Source: JANQIV01 sp050117315 (lineage in GTDB: Bacteria > Bacteroidota > Ignavibacteria > Ignavibacteriales > Melioribacteraceae). Taken from it: a stretch of 64,000 bases of DNA. Below the pieces are notes generated by a model that worked only from the letters and a program-made list of their open reading frames with translations, had not been told where the DNA came from and made no database searches. The position numbers and the translations under genes were made by a program. The stretch is taken from NCBI GenBank assembly GCA_050117315.1, contig JASFMY010000019.1:3967-67966 (forward strand), read 5' to 3'. The first letter of the stretch is position 1. The number at the start of each line of letters is the position of its first letter. Positions 8,913 to 17,309 of the stretch are shown piece after piece.

Positions 8913-10004
8913 TTATTCTAATGTAATCTCAAGCAGATGCGGGTAATATTCTTCGAACTCTATATAAGTTACATACAGTACTTTCCCTTTTTCTCTTGAT
9001 AAATACGGGTGTTCTTTACCCGCATAGATTAAAACCGGGTAAGGCAGTTCTTTTTCTCTTTCAACTTCAACCCGGAATAACTCAACAGGTTCTGACCATG
9101 GACCCCAGGGTTTATCGGCTGTTCTCGCTACTATTTTCCCGGTTAAATCCAGCGAGTGAACAGCGAGATATTTTTTTAAGTATTCATTATATGAAACGGA
9201 TAATTCATTCGGCATGCCCGTAAACACTGTTGCCGCATCGTTTATGTTTTTCGACCAGGAGTTATTACCGGCGTAATATTCATACGATTGCAAATCTTCT
9301 ATTTTGTTTTCTCCAACTTTAGCCAGGTAACAATTTTGTGTCCCGTGTTTGTCTTGAACAACACCAAAAAGATATAGGTTATTTTCTTCTTTTAATACAG
9401 CGGCCGCAAAATGAGGTTGTTCTGCTTTCCATAAAATATCGGAACCGTTATGATAAACTCTTGTGAATTCCCAGTTATCGGTATCGCCTACAGCAATACC
9501 CGAACCGAGAACATCGAAGTTAACGGGGAAAATTCCTTCGTCTTTGGTTCTTACTTTTATAAAAAACAAATAAAGTTTATCCCAGACTTCAACGCCGTGC
9601 AGGCACCAAACCCTTATCCAATCCGGGTCTTCGTCTTCCAGTAAAGGTATCAGTTGTTTGATATTTCCTTCATTATCAAGCACATAATTAAAATTTTTTA
9701 TACCTGTCTCTATGTTTTTGTTTGTCAGCAGCAGCCCGGTATTGTTCAGCATTTTTTCGGTGCCGCCCAGACCGCTCATATCCCGATGACCCACTGCAGT
9801 ACCGCCGGGATACCAGAGGCTTTCACCGGATACCCGTTTACCGATTATTGTATCACCGAAATAAAAAAGCAATCCTTTAGAAGTAACTATAGAATAAGCG
9901 CCGTCCTGCCCAACCATCTTGTGGTTGTTATTTGTGAATTGCGGGCCTAAATCTTTTACACTTTTTACTTTCAACATAACTCCGGGTAAATAAAAAATTT
10001 TCAT
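8913..10004 (-). CDS. DUF4185-like five-bladed beta-propeller protein, no signal peptide
   Basis: 363 residues with the look of a glycosidase-type propeller: repeated blade segments with GQDGAYSIV, FYFGDT, WCLHGVEVWDKLYLFF and AVHSLDLTGKIVAR, which resemble DUF4185 proteins. It has no export signal. The central domain of the T9SS lipoprotein at 14418-16340 is its homologue: DG/HGVEV.D.LY.F and SYEYY.G..SW versus KYEYWNGESWG. The start is uncertain. A GGAGG-like CCCGGAG lies just before an internal ATG/TTG pair at 9977/9974, so the protein may begin about ten residues later than given. The function is unknown; binding or cleavage of the locus glycan is inferred. Confidence 0.7.
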   Translation of the reverse strand: MKIFYLPGVMLKVKSVKDLGPQFTNNNHKMVGQDGAYSIVTSKGLLFYFGDTIIGKRVSGESLWYPGGTAVGHRDMSGLGGTEKMLNNTGLLLTNKNIETGIKNFNYVLDNEGNIKQLIPLLEDEDPDWIRVWCLHGVEVWDKLYLFFIKVRTKDEGIFPVNFDVLGSGIAVGDTDNWEFTRVYHNGSDILWKAEQPHFAAAVLKEENNLYLFGVVQDKHGTQNCYLAKVGENKIEDLQSYEYYAGNNSWSKNINDAATVFTGMPNELSVSYNEYLKKYLAVHSLDLTGKIVARTADKPWGPWSEPVELFRVEVEREKELPYPVLIYAGKEHPYLSREKGKVLYVTYIEFEEYYPHLLEITLE

Positions 10005-10012
10005 GAATCATT

Positions 10013-10103
10013 ATGTCATTCCGGCAATCCGTTGTTACGGATTTGCCGGAATCTCATTAACTTTAGTATAGATTCCCGCTAGAAAAACATGCGGGAATGA
10101 CAT
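10013..10103. repeat. MITE-like extragenic palindrome
   Basis: A 91-bp element whose ends are inverted repeats (ATGTCATT and AATGACAT). It contains an inner stem ATTCCGGCAA-TCCGT / ACGGATTTGCCGGAAT and a second weaker arm GATTCCCGC...GCGGGAAT. It fills most of the 136-bp gap between the DUF4185-like gene and the small T9SS lipoprotein. No ORF is present. The TGTCATTCC...GGAATGACA layout is that of a REP/MITE-type dispersed hairpin. The loop could also lower expression of the genes downstream. Confidence 0.7.
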
Positions 10104-10139
10104 TGGTATCAAGTTAACTTTCAACACAACCTAAAGACT

Positions 10140-10982
10140 TTACTTCAACAGAATCATCTTACGTGCTTCAACAAACGACTCGGTTTCCAGTCTATAAATG
10201 TAAGTACCACTGCTTAAGTTACTCGCATCAAAATTGAATGTGTTTAATCCCGAAGATAAAGTTTTATTTATAAGTGTTGTAATCTCATTGCCAAGAGCAT
10301 CGTAAACGGTAAGTTTAACATGTTCTTGTTTTTGCAGTGTAAACGAGATAGTTGTACTCGGGTTAAACGGGTTCGGGTAATTTTGATTAAGCATGTATTC
10401 ACTAGCAATCGGCTGGTCATCAACTGCCGTAACCTGGGTAACCGTAACTACGTATCCCATTGAAGTATCAGCCCATGCAGCGTCACTGTCCTCGTCGGCC
10501 GTGTTGAGACTGGCTAATAAATCGGCGCTGTTTTTTGTAACCATATAACCGATTTCAAATTCGCCCGTCGTTTCACCAACTGTGAAATTCATTGTTGCTT
10601 CGTGAACAACATTTGCATCGTTAGTGTATGCTGCGTCACTTAACAACCTAATCCACTTCATATTATCCGGCGGAACCAAAACACTGTCTAAATTTCCGTA
10701 AACCGGCACTTCGTTTTCATCCGTGACCAAACTACCTGATCCAACTTCCGAATCATAAGTCCCGGAGTCAAATTCCCAATCCGAGGGAACCAGCACTGCT
10801 ATGGCACCTTCATGAGCCGTTGCATCTGCAGTAACATCAGTAACCGTAATTGTTGTTGTAAATGTACCGTTCTGCTCAACTTCAGTAGATTGCTCTACTT
10901 CGACAATCAAGCAACTGTTTAACAGTACCGCAAAGAAAACGGCCGACACCAGCATTTTAATTGTAATCGTCATCCTTTTCAT
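10140..10982 (-). CDS. Small T9SS type A sorting-domain lipoprotein
   Basis: About 280 residues. The start is set at the ATG at 10982 because AAGGAG lies eight bases upstream; an upstream GTG at 10991 is less likely. The signal peptide ends in LLNSC, a clear lipobox. The C-terminal ~85 residues are a T9SS type A sorting domain (NQNYPNPFNPSTTISF, then a FlgD-like sandwich ending in ARKMILLK), so it is sent to the cell surface. The middle (about 25-185) is an unnamed beta-rich domain shared with the protein at 14418-16340: AVLVPSDWEF/GVLIPEDWEV, then an E-GSG-L motif. It could be a glycan-binding or adaptor module. Confidence 0.8.
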   Translation of the reverse strand: MKRMTITIKMLVSAVFFAVLLNSCLIVEVEQSTEVEQNGTFTTTITVTDVTADATAHEGAIAVLVPSDWEFDSGTYDSEVGSGSLVTDENEVPVYGNLDSVLVPPDNMKWIRLLSDAAYTNDANVVHEATMNFTVGETTGEFEIGYMVTKNSADLLASLNTADEDSDAAWADTSMGYVVTVTQVTAVDDQPIASEYMLNQNYPNPFNPSTTISFTLQKQEHVKLTVYDALGNEITTLINKTLSSGLNTFNFDASNLSSGTYIYRLETESFVEARKMILLK

Positions 10983-11016
10983 TATAATCACTCCTTATGT
11001 TTATTAGGAAATTTAT

Positions 11017-14000
11017 TTAATTAACCTTCCGTAAATCTTTTTTACGTCTCACTTGTATAAATTTTTTTTCTTTCTCTTTAAAGCCCAGTTTTAGTTTACT
11101 TTCCTCCGTTTTATCAACAGTTTTTAATTCCTCCCCCCAAACATTTTGAATCACAAAGGTTTTGTTGTCAAAATATTTTGAATTTATAATCACCTCCTGT
11201 TCTTTCATACTTACGTTTTGCAGCACCATAATTATCGAGTTATCTATTGGCCTTACTATCTCAAGGGTTACGCTAGGATTTGATAAGGAAACAAAATTAT
11301 CAGCCGGGCTGTCGTCGGCAAACCATGTTTTTCTAACTATAGAAGGAGAGTTTACTTCCCGGCTAAATTTTTCAGCGTATAAATTTTCTTTCTTTATATC
11401 CGAAGTTGTTATTTGAAAATCATATGTAAGCACTTCTTCATTCTTTTCATTCCTGTTCCAGTGCAAGGGAAAATTGTTTGCAAGATTAATTTCAATAAAA
11501 CGAAAAGAACCGTCTGCATTTTTCTCCAGGTTAAATATTCTTGCGTCGGGGGAGGCGACGATAACTTCATAATCATTGTTTTGAATTCTTACATAATCTC
11601 TTACGGAATAAGAATTATGGTCTATCCACTTTTGCCTATCTGCAGAATCAAATTCACCGCCGAGTAAATCTAAAATTACTTTTGAATCTTTTTGAACAAC
11701 AGGCAAGACGAGATTATAATTTTCAGTTATCTCAGGCACTTCAAGTTTACGCAGGTCAAATTCAACTTGTAAATCTATACTCTTGGCACCGTTATATAAA
11801 GTTAACTCCATTAAAGGAACAAGTTCATACTTGTTTTTTACAACAACCGATTGAAAAAGAGCATTTTTTGTAATCTCAATTTTTACATCATCATTTTTGT
11901 TTAGTTTATTGTTTTGTTCAGATTCAAATATATCTTTCGACAGCTCCAGTAATTTAAACTCACCGGGTACAATAATACTTTTGTTTAAGTGTTTATCGAA
12001 TATATTCTCAATACTGCATGTACTTTTATCAATCTCAATTTTATAAAATTCATTTTCGATAACATTTCCGTCTACAATATTTTCTTTATCGTTTACAGGA
12101 TTATCATTTATAAATTTGATTTTTTTATATCCCATTGCCGGCAAATCTTTAGCAAAGAACTTGAGAACGGATCCCTCGTAATAGCTTGTTAATTTTTCCC
12201 CGGTTGTTAAATCAACCGCGGAATAGTTTGCATTTTCAAGAGCGGAAAATTCCACAGAAATTATTTCATCACGATTGAATGAGAGGGGGTTAAAAACAAC
12301 AACACCGAACATGGTCAGGCTTTCCATCGGTTTTGTTAAAACATAAGCGGAGCGCTGGAGTAATTCTTCTGTTTCCAGGTATGCATTATCAATATAATTA
12401 GCCCGGTACGCATCGGTTATATAATTATCAAACCTGTTCCCGTAGCCGTATTCCATACCGCTACCGTGACCGGTAAAGTAGAGGGTATTTAGAAAAACAT
12501 CGCTATATAAACCTGGATGAAAAGCATAATCATCATCGGCAAGCCATAGTGACCCGGCAAGCTTAGAAGCAGACGTAATGTTATTCTGTATCCAACGCAG
12601 TTTCATATTTCTTCCAGGTTCACCCTGACTTAGTATATCCCATGCAGAAGTGAAATCTCCCTTTATTACGGGCAGTTCAGCAGCATACTTTTCATAAAAC
12701 TTCTCGGCAAACTCGGATAATGTTGATATAACGAACCTGGGATAAACATATTTTTCATTCCACTTTAAAGCGTTGTTATATTGGTTAAGAGCAATACCTG
12801 CATTATCCGTAAAAGCCGCATTTAATAGTATCATATCGTAATCATAATCATCACTGCGGAGTTTATTAATTTTTTCCCAGGTTCTGTTTTCAATTATATT
12901 TATACCTCTTACCAGGCCGTAATCTTTGCCTTCAACATAAGACTCGTGGAGGTAATTAATAACCTTGGATGAACCGCTTCCTTCCCATAAAAAGACTTTC
13001 GGCAAATTACGCTGGAACTGGTAGTCGCCATAAATCTCGTTTATCCCGTTTGCAAGAAAATATATGCCGGCAGAACTCAGTAATTGCGGGATGAACTGCG
13101 ATTCCCCGGGCACGTCGTTATAAACCACGGCGTTATATTCTATCCCGTATTTTTTTTTCAGTTCAGCCGCAAAGGATAAACTCTCAATTGCTTCTTCCTC
13201 GCTGATCAATCCCGTGAACGGGTTTGCGTAAAGGGGAGATACGGCAATCCTGCCCGATTTAATTAAATCAATTAATTCAAGAAAGTCCTCTTCAGGTTTA
13301 GCCTGCCTGAATTGTTCAAGCTGCCAAACCGTTTCTATTGTCCACTTAAAATTCTTATCACTCTTTGCCTGCTTAACTACTTCTTCCAATGTTTTAATAT
13401 GTTTTTCTTTAACCACAGGTTGAGGATTAGTATAACCGATATCCGTATGCGACAGCAGCATTAAATGCAACTCATATTTTTTCGGCGGTTCAATCTTCAA
13501 CGTTTTACTAAGCTTGTCTCCGGGGAAAGTAAGTGCAGAAGTGATAGTTTCTGTTTTTTCAGTTACCGGTATAAAAATTTCAAAAAAGTTATGACCGTAA
13601 TTAACATTAAGCTTTTCCGAAATATTGTTGCCTGCAAAATTCATGTTGAGAGTTGCATTTACCGGCTGAATATTATTTGAAATAACATCAACGTAAGTTT
13701 TACGAATAAGCTTGCCTTCTTTTTCTTTTAAGAAAAATGTAGGCGTAATCGTGAAATCGTTTTTTACTTCATTACTCTTTATTACCTGGCTTAAATTGTT
13801 TTCATCGGCGGAACTAATTCTGAAATAAAATCCCCATTCATATTTTACCGGGGCAAAAAAGCTAAGCGAATAGTTTTTATGGGTATTAAAGACTTTCAGA
13901 AGAATATAGTTTTCTCCCTTGCGTAGCTTTACTTGTTTTTCAATTTCGTCTTTAACTGCATTTTTACTTACGTTTCCTTTGTAAAGAAGTTTGCCGTTAA

Positions 14001-14421
14001 CAGTTACTTTTGAAATTGTATTTCCGCCAAACAAAAGTTTCACATCTTGTTCAGTCTTCGATTTAACAATTGCAAATGCATATGACGCTTTTGCATTCCA
14101 TATCATACTTGGCGAATCGTCAACAACTCTACCGAAACAGTTATTTATATCGAGAAAATTATTATCATTTATTCCTTTCGGAATCCAATTAACAACTTTA
14201 TCCGATATTAATTGGTTTGTGTCTTTAAGTTCGTCAATTATTTCTTTATCGCCGGGATCGCCGAAACCTACAAGCGGCTGCTGAAAAGGGCCTGCCAAAT
14301 ACCAGTAGTTTATAGACCCTTCGTTGCCAACGGGTATATCCGTTTCCTGTGTAAAAAGTTCATTTGTTAAAAAAACAAATGCAATTGCAAACCCTAAAAC
14401 CGTTGTAAATTTTCTTTTCAT
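11017..14421 (-). CDS. Exported GH38-like glycoside hydrolase, large
   Basis: 1134 residues. It has a signal peptide (MKRKFTTVLGFAIAFVFLTN...), then a PA14/jelly-roll-like region with tryptophans to about residue 200. A GH38-type catalytic domain follows, opening with LLSHTDIGYTNPQ near residue 325 (metal His/Asp motif) and carrying VVYNDVPGE further on. The C-terminal ~450 residues are beta-sandwich domains as in GH38 mannosidases (DKHLNKS, LLGGEFDSADRQKW). It lacks a T9SS tail, so periplasmic location is likely. Its ATG overlaps the stop of the upstream gene by 4 bp, implying translational coupling. Expected activity is alpha-mannoside hydrolysis; the linkage is unknown. Confidence 0.82.
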   Translation of the reverse strand: MKRKFTTVLGFAIAFVFLTNELFTQETDIPVGNEGSINYWYLAGPFQQPLVGFGDPGDKEIIDELKDTNQLISDKVVNWIPKGINDNNFLDINNCFGRVVDDSPSMIWNAKASYAFAIVKSKTEQDVKLLFGGNTISKVTVNGKLLYKGNVSKNAVKDEIEKQVKLRKGENYILLKVFNTHKNYSLSFFAPVKYEWGFYFRISSADENNLSQVIKSNEVKNDFTITPTFFLKEKEGKLIRKTYVDVISNNIQPVNATLNMNFAGNNISEKLNVNYGHNFFEIFIPVTEKTETITSALTFPGDKLSKTLKIEPPKKYELHLMLLSHTDIGYTNPQPVVKEKHIKTLEEVVKQAKSDKNFKWTIETVWQLEQFRQAKPEEDFLELIDLIKSGRIAVSPLYANPFTGLISEEEAIESLSFAAELKKKYGIEYNAVVYNDVPGESQFIPQLLSSAGIYFLANGINEIYGDYQFQRNLPKVFLWEGSGSSKVINYLHESYVEGKDYGLVRGINIIENRTWEKINKLRSDDYDYDMILLNAAFTDNAGIALNQYNNALKWNEKYVYPRFVISTLSEFAEKFYEKYAAELPVIKGDFTSAWDILSQGEPGRNMKLRWIQNNITSASKLAGSLWLADDDYAFHPGLYSDVFLNTLYFTGHGSGMEYGYGNRFDNYITDAYRANYIDNAYLETEELLQRSAYVLTKPMESLTMFGVVVFNPLSFNRDEIISVEFSALENANYSAVDLTTGEKLTSYYEGSVLKFFAKDLPAMGYKKIKFINDNPVNDKENIVDGNVIENEFYKIEIDKSTCSIENIFDKHLNKSIIVPGEFKLLELSKDIFESEQNNKLNKNDDVKIEITKNALFQSVVVKNKYELVPLMELTLYNGAKSIDLQVEFDLRKLEVPEITENYNLVLPVVQKDSKVILDLLGGEFDSADRQKWIDHNSYSVRDYVRIQNNDYEVIVASPDARIFNLEKNADGSFRFIEINLANNFPLHWNRNEKNEEVLTYDFQITTSDIKKENLYAEKFSREVNSPSIVRKTWFADDSPADNFVSLSNPSVTLEIVRPIDNSIIMVLQNVSMKEQEVIINSKYFDNKTFVIQNVWGEELKTVDKTEESKLKLGFKEKEKKFIQVRRKKDLRKVN

Positions 14422-16340
14422 TTAATTAGTATCATTTTTTTTGTGATTTGTTGTTGAGCGTTCTCCAGCCTGTAAAAGTATACGCCGCTGCTTAAGTTTC
14501 CTGCATCTACTTTGTAGGTATATTTGCCGGCATTCAGCCTGACATTGCTGAAAACAGATTTCACCTCTTTACCCAGGGTATTAAATAGTTTGAGTGAGTA
14601 TACGTTTTGTTTCTCTATCACAAACTCAATAACGGTAGTGGGGTTAAATGGGTTGGGATAATTCTGCATCAACGTGAAAGCCCCGGGAAGGAATTCGGAA
14701 TTTCCTACGGAAGTACTAACGGCATCATCAATATCAAGGTATATAAAGCGCGGCCTGTAGATATCGGCATTGTTAAGGTTTTCAGCTATATCAATTGTGT
14801 TGACATTATAACTCACGAGAATTTTATCGCCGTCGGATAGGGAAGGGTGAGCTTTAGCGTTATATGTAAAAACGTTGCCGGATATTTCTGCTTCGGGACA
14901 ATTGTAAATCATGTTAAACATTCCGAAAGTACCAACCGGGCTTTCACCAATGCGGTATGCAACCTGGTTCCCCGTCTGGAACATCAAGATATATTTGCCG
15001 TTGGGCAGCGGGGAAACGCTAAACTCTTGAGATACATAATCTGTTAGCGACTCACATTCTTTAATATGGCTTCCCCAGCTTTCCCCGTTCCAGTATTCGT
15101 ATTTTGTGAAATCACTAATATGCTCCGGCAAAACTCGCCCACAGATAAGTTCTTTAGCATTGTTGATCTCTTTGAGACCGTAAAGATATATGTAGCCGTC
15201 AGTCACATAATTTTGCGATGAACTGTTTAACGGCATTACTGCCTGCCCGAGTAAATATTTTGCATCATTTGTTTCATCATAGTAATAAAGGGGAGTATCA
15301 AACTGACTTACATCAACCACACTGTCGCTTTCGTCTATTCTAAATTTTACCAGGTTAGCACCGATGTAATTAAAACCGAAAACATCATCAGAAATTTTTT
15401 CCATTCTTAAGGCAAAAACATAAATTGTATCTTCTACTTTTATACCGTCCATCAGCCAGTACCAATCACCGGCTTTGGATTCGGGAGTGCCCGGTACAAA
15501 CATAGCGGCTGGATTTCCATTCTCTTCTTTTACTAAAAATTCTATTTGTTCTTTATCAGGGCAGCTTGAATTAAGCAGAGCAAGCGTGTTGTTAACTATT
15601 GTTGTATTTTTTCTAACCTTGTTCGAATCAACATTCCCGATAAATGTATCGCTGAAAAGTAAAAGATGTTTAAAATCGTTGCCGCTTGTTTCCACTTCGT
15701 TTAACGGGATTGAATAAATTCCGTCAGCTCCTGTCCAGCCGCTGTCCCTGTTAAATAACTCGTTCCACTCTTCCGCTTCCTCTATTGTAAATGAGTCGGG
15801 ACATTGACCGCCGGTAGGAACCGTTATCCTGTTTGGATAAGACAACGGCGCCCATTCCAAATTTTTGGGAGATAGTAAACCGGGAGAAGCTTTTGTAACG
15901 AGAAAACCGAGGTCATAACAGCCATCTGTTTCTCCTACTTTTATGTTTATTACGGCTTCAACATTTATAACCTGGTCGTATGCATATCCTTCATCGGAAA
16001 TAAAAGCCGTCCATTTATAACCTGCGCCAAAATCTTCAGCGGGATAAACTGCTTCTATTGAATCTTTCCATTCTTCGCTAACTTCCAGAACGCCGCTGCC
16101 TATTTCAAAACTGTATTCACCTCCGGTAACTTCCCAATCTTCAGGTATTAATACTCCCAGTAAACCTTTATGCGCATTAGTTTCGGGGATTAAGCTGTCT
16201 GTAATATTTATCCTTACTTCAATTACCTCTCCCCTATCTGCTTCCGAAGGATAAAATATTCCCGTTATTTTACATCCGTTTAGAGTCATAGCCAGAGCCG
16301 CCGTGTAAATAAGTTTTGCGTAATATTTTTTTAAAGTCAT
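14418..16340 (-). CDS. Multi-domain T9SS lipoprotein with DUF4185-like propeller
   Basis: 640 residues. The lipoprotein signal ends in TLNGC. Residues about 25-200 are the same beta-rich domain as in the small lipoprotein at 10140-10982 (AHKGLLGVLIPEDWEV). Residues about 210-540 are a propeller related to the DUF4185-like protein at 8913-10004. The last ~90 residues are a T9SS type A sorting domain (LMQNYPNPFNPTTVIEF ... KKMILIK). It should sit on the cell surface and bind or cut the external glycan. The stop codon overlaps the GH38 start by 4 bp and the gene begins 9 bp after the PorV/Q-like gene, so all three are co-transcribed. Confidence 0.8.
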   Translation of the reverse strand: MTLKKYYAKLIYTAALAMTLNGCKITGIFYPSEADRGEVIEVRINITDSLIPETNAHKGLLGVLIPEDWEVTGGEYSFEIGSGVLEVSEEWKDSIEAVYPAEDFGAGYKWTAFISDEGYAYDQVINVEAVINIKVGETDGCYDLGFLVTKASPGLLSPKNLEWAPLSYPNRITVPTGGQCPDSFTIEEAEEWNELFNRDSGWTGADGIYSIPLNEVETSGNDFKHLLLFSDTFIGNVDSNKVRKNTTIVNNTLALLNSSCPDKEQIEFLVKEENGNPAAMFVPGTPESKAGDWYWLMDGIKVEDTIYVFALRMEKISDDVFGFNYIGANLVKFRIDESDSVVDVSQFDTPLYYYDETNDAKYLLGQAVMPLNSSSQNYVTDGYIYLYGLKEINNAKELICGRVLPEHISDFTKYEYWNGESWGSHIKECESLTDYVSQEFSVSPLPNGKYILMFQTGNQVAYRIGESPVGTFGMFNMIYNCPEAEISGNVFTYNAKAHPSLSDGDKILVSYNVNTIDIAENLNNADIYRPRFIYLDIDDAVSTSVGNSEFLPGAFTLMQNYPNPFNPTTVIEFVIEKQNVYSLKLFNTLGKEVKSVFSNVRLNAGKYTYKVDAGNLSSGVYFYRLENAQQQITKKMILIK

Positions 16341-16349
16341 CTTTCCCTG

Positions 16350-17294
16350 TTAAAAGCCTATACTCACCGTGAATCTGTGTATGTCGTTAAATACCTTTTC
16401 GGACTTCACAAAGGAATAGTCAAACTTTGTACTGATATAACTGAATGAAGGTGTTTCAAAGCCAACGCCGAATGACATTTTCCCTTCGTCAACGTTAAGT
16501 CTGTATCCCGATCTTAAGAAGAAGTGATTCAATAGTTTTAATTCTGTTCCAATGTTTACCCATTCTTCGTTATCGGTCGGGTGAACTAATTCGAAAGCTA
16601 AAGTTAATGCTGCGTCATCAAGATTGATAATTTCATCGGTAGCGCTAAGCCTAAATAACAACGGGGTTCTAAATGTTTGGTCAACAAATTTCATATCGGG
16701 ACCAAAGTGCTGTAAAGAAAAAGCTAATCTTAAATTGCGCCAGCCGGTAGAATACGAGGCCCCGATATCAAATAAAATGTTGTCGGCTGTGTAATCATCT
16801 AATTTCTCATGAACATATTTTACCTGTCCGCCTATTGCAAGTTTATCGGTAAATCTACGTGCAATACCTACTCCGATTAATAAATCACCGGCATTTACCA
16901 TTCTTCCCGTACCGTCAGGATTTTGAACCGTTGTTTCTTCAAACTCATTTATTGATAGAGATATTGCGCTGAACCCGATAACAAAATTGTTGAAAGGAAG
17001 AGCAACTGAAGCGGCCATATATTTACTGTCAACAAGCCAATTATTAAATGAAAATATTGCCTGGTTATCTTCGGCATAAGCAATTCCGGATACATTCCAA
17101 AACATAGCATTGGCATCTTTTACGACACCGGTAACAGCTTCTCCCATTCCTGTTTCTCTTGCACCGGCTCCGATTTTAAGAAATTGAAGGCCTGCGCTTC
17201 CGGCTTTAGAAAATTCAAAACCCAAATCATATTGTGCTACGGCAACATTAGAAAGAGTAAATATTAATATTAACGTATAATGTAATTTTTTCAT
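16350..17294 (-). CDS. PorV/PorQ-family outer-membrane barrel (T9SS-associated)
   Basis: 314 residues: a signal peptide (MKKLHYTLILIFTLSNVAVAQ), then the hallmark segment SAGLQFLKIGAGARETGMGEAVTG near residues 32-55 that opens PorV/PorQ/UPF0164 proteins. Alternating beta-strands follow and end in VSIGF, a terminal-aromatic barrel signature. PorV shuttles T9SS cargo from the translocon to the attachment complex; several family members act as dedicated partners of particular cargos. Its position between three sorting-domain proteins suggests it serves them. It is not accompanied by other T9SS machinery genes here. Confidence 0.87.
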   Translation of the reverse strand: MKKLHYTLILIFTLSNVAVAQYDLGFEFSKAGSAGLQFLKIGAGARETGMGEAVTGVVKDANAMFWNVSGIAYAEDNQAIFSFNNWLVDSKYMAASVALPFNNFVIGFSAISLSINEFEETTVQNPDGTGRMVNAGDLLIGVGIARRFTDKLAIGGQVKYVHEKLDDYTADNILFDIGASYSTGWRNLRLAFSLQHFGPDMKFVDQTFRTPLLFRLSATDEIINLDDAALTLAFELVHPTDNEEWVNIGTELKLLNHFFLRSGYRLNVDEGKMSFGVGFETPSFSYISTKFDYSFVKSEKVFNDIHRFTVSIGF

Positions 17295-17309
17295 TTCGCT
17301 TTGATCTGT

